Assembly (NCBI GenBank): GCA_023105745.1
Contig: JALGQZ010000009.1
Coordinates: 16,478,564 to 16,542,563, forward strand
From: Austropuccinia psidii
Lineage: Eukaryota > Basidiomycota > Pucciniomycetes > Pucciniales > Sphaerophragmiaceae
Reading direction: 5' to 3'
Length of the DNA: 64,000 nt
Part shown: piece after piece, positions 63,855 to 64,000 of the stretch
How the letters are laid out: every line of letters starts with the position of its first letter
Numbering within the stretch: position 1 is the stretch's first letter
Notes under the pieces: model-generated
Told to the model about the DNA's origin: nothing
The model's input: the letters and a program-made list of their open reading frames with translations, nothing else
Databases searched by the model: none
Program-made: the position numbers and the translations under genes

Positions 63855-64000
63855 AGATTCCAAAAGGCAAATAGGAAAAATGGGAAGAAGTATGGGTTAC
63901 TTCAACATATAGAAGAACCCAAGCACCCATGGGAAACCATCAACATGGAGTGGGTTACAGGACTTGTCCCAGGAGGCAACAAAAACTACAATGCCTGTTT
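63855..64000 (+). pseudogene. Integrase core start, element E (window edge)
   Basis: After a stop the sequence continues [38 protein letters not shown] and NYNACL to the end of the window. The first catalytic Asp (INMDWV in A) reads Glu here. The rest of integrase and the 3' LTR lie outside. Confidence 0.8.

Larger units (their letters stand above)
54992..64000 (+). mobile_element. Ty3/gypsy element E (A family; 3' end outside window)
   Basis: Plus strand: 5' LTR 54992-56424, primer site, leader, spliced leader/embedded ORF, gag, protease, RT (interrupted by solo LTR 60787-62624), RNase H and integrase to the window edge. It is nested in the 3' LTR of F. It is the less damaged of the two A-family copies through gag-pol: one frame from 58857 to the stop at 60621. 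Confidence 0.92.

Overview
This window looks like transposon-dense DNA of a filamentous fungus, most likely a rust fungus (Pucciniales). I recognise the retroelement and repeat proteins as very like those of the myrtle rust Austropuccinia psidii, but that is recall and was not searched. Supporting signs in the sequence are Ty3/gypsy elements with very long LTRs (0.76 to 2 kb), spliceosomal introns of 58 to 87 bp in a decayed SNF2 gene, a Tnp2-type (CACTA-like) transposase, and many nonsense changes that read as C-to-T/G-to-A transitions. I see no intact host gene and no tRNA, rRNA or CRISPR array.

Left stack (1-24364, all minus strand). Element C (LTR 22542-24364, gag and part of pol 18399-22541) was hit in its reverse transcriptase by element A. 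Element A has a 1438-bp 5' LTR, gag, PR, RT, RNase H and IN running off the left edge. Element B (7340-17853) then inserted into the LTR of A. B is the only element complete in the window: two about 1.99-kb LTRs, gag, PR, RT, RNase H, IN and a chromodomain-like tail. Right of C lies a spliced-looking minus-strand locus of unknown function (24365-25054 and 26493-27137), split by a solo LTR of the A family.

Centre (27175-43424). A 5'-truncated chromovirus (D) carries RT, RNase H, IN and a clear chromodomain, and ends in a 761-bp LTR at 34200. A solo A-family LTR sits in its 3' region. Next come a decayed SNF2 helicase gene (34494-36292) and a divergent, decayed pair: an unknown minus-strand gene (about 36600-38643) and a plus-strand Tnp2 transposase (39605-42724).

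Right stack (43425-64000). A degenerate chromovirus F appears to be two partial copies joined through an LTR fragment of the A family. Its 3' LTR holds an inverted solo LTR of another family (52547-53996, perfect 5-bp duplication) and then element E (same family as A, plus strand), which runs off the right edge and itself contains a solo C-family LTR (60787-62624, perfect duplication).

The most interesting signals are in families A/E, B and C. They share (i) a leader exon with a splice donor, (ii) a second long reading frame inside the first third of gag with a G-W-N/H-P motif, and (iii) a gag start codon that in E lies inside the predicted intron, which would make splicing a switch between the two products. 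B and C also share an in-frame UAA at the same place between nucleocapsid and protease. A-family LTRs carry a conserved perfect palindrome upstream of a TATA-like box.
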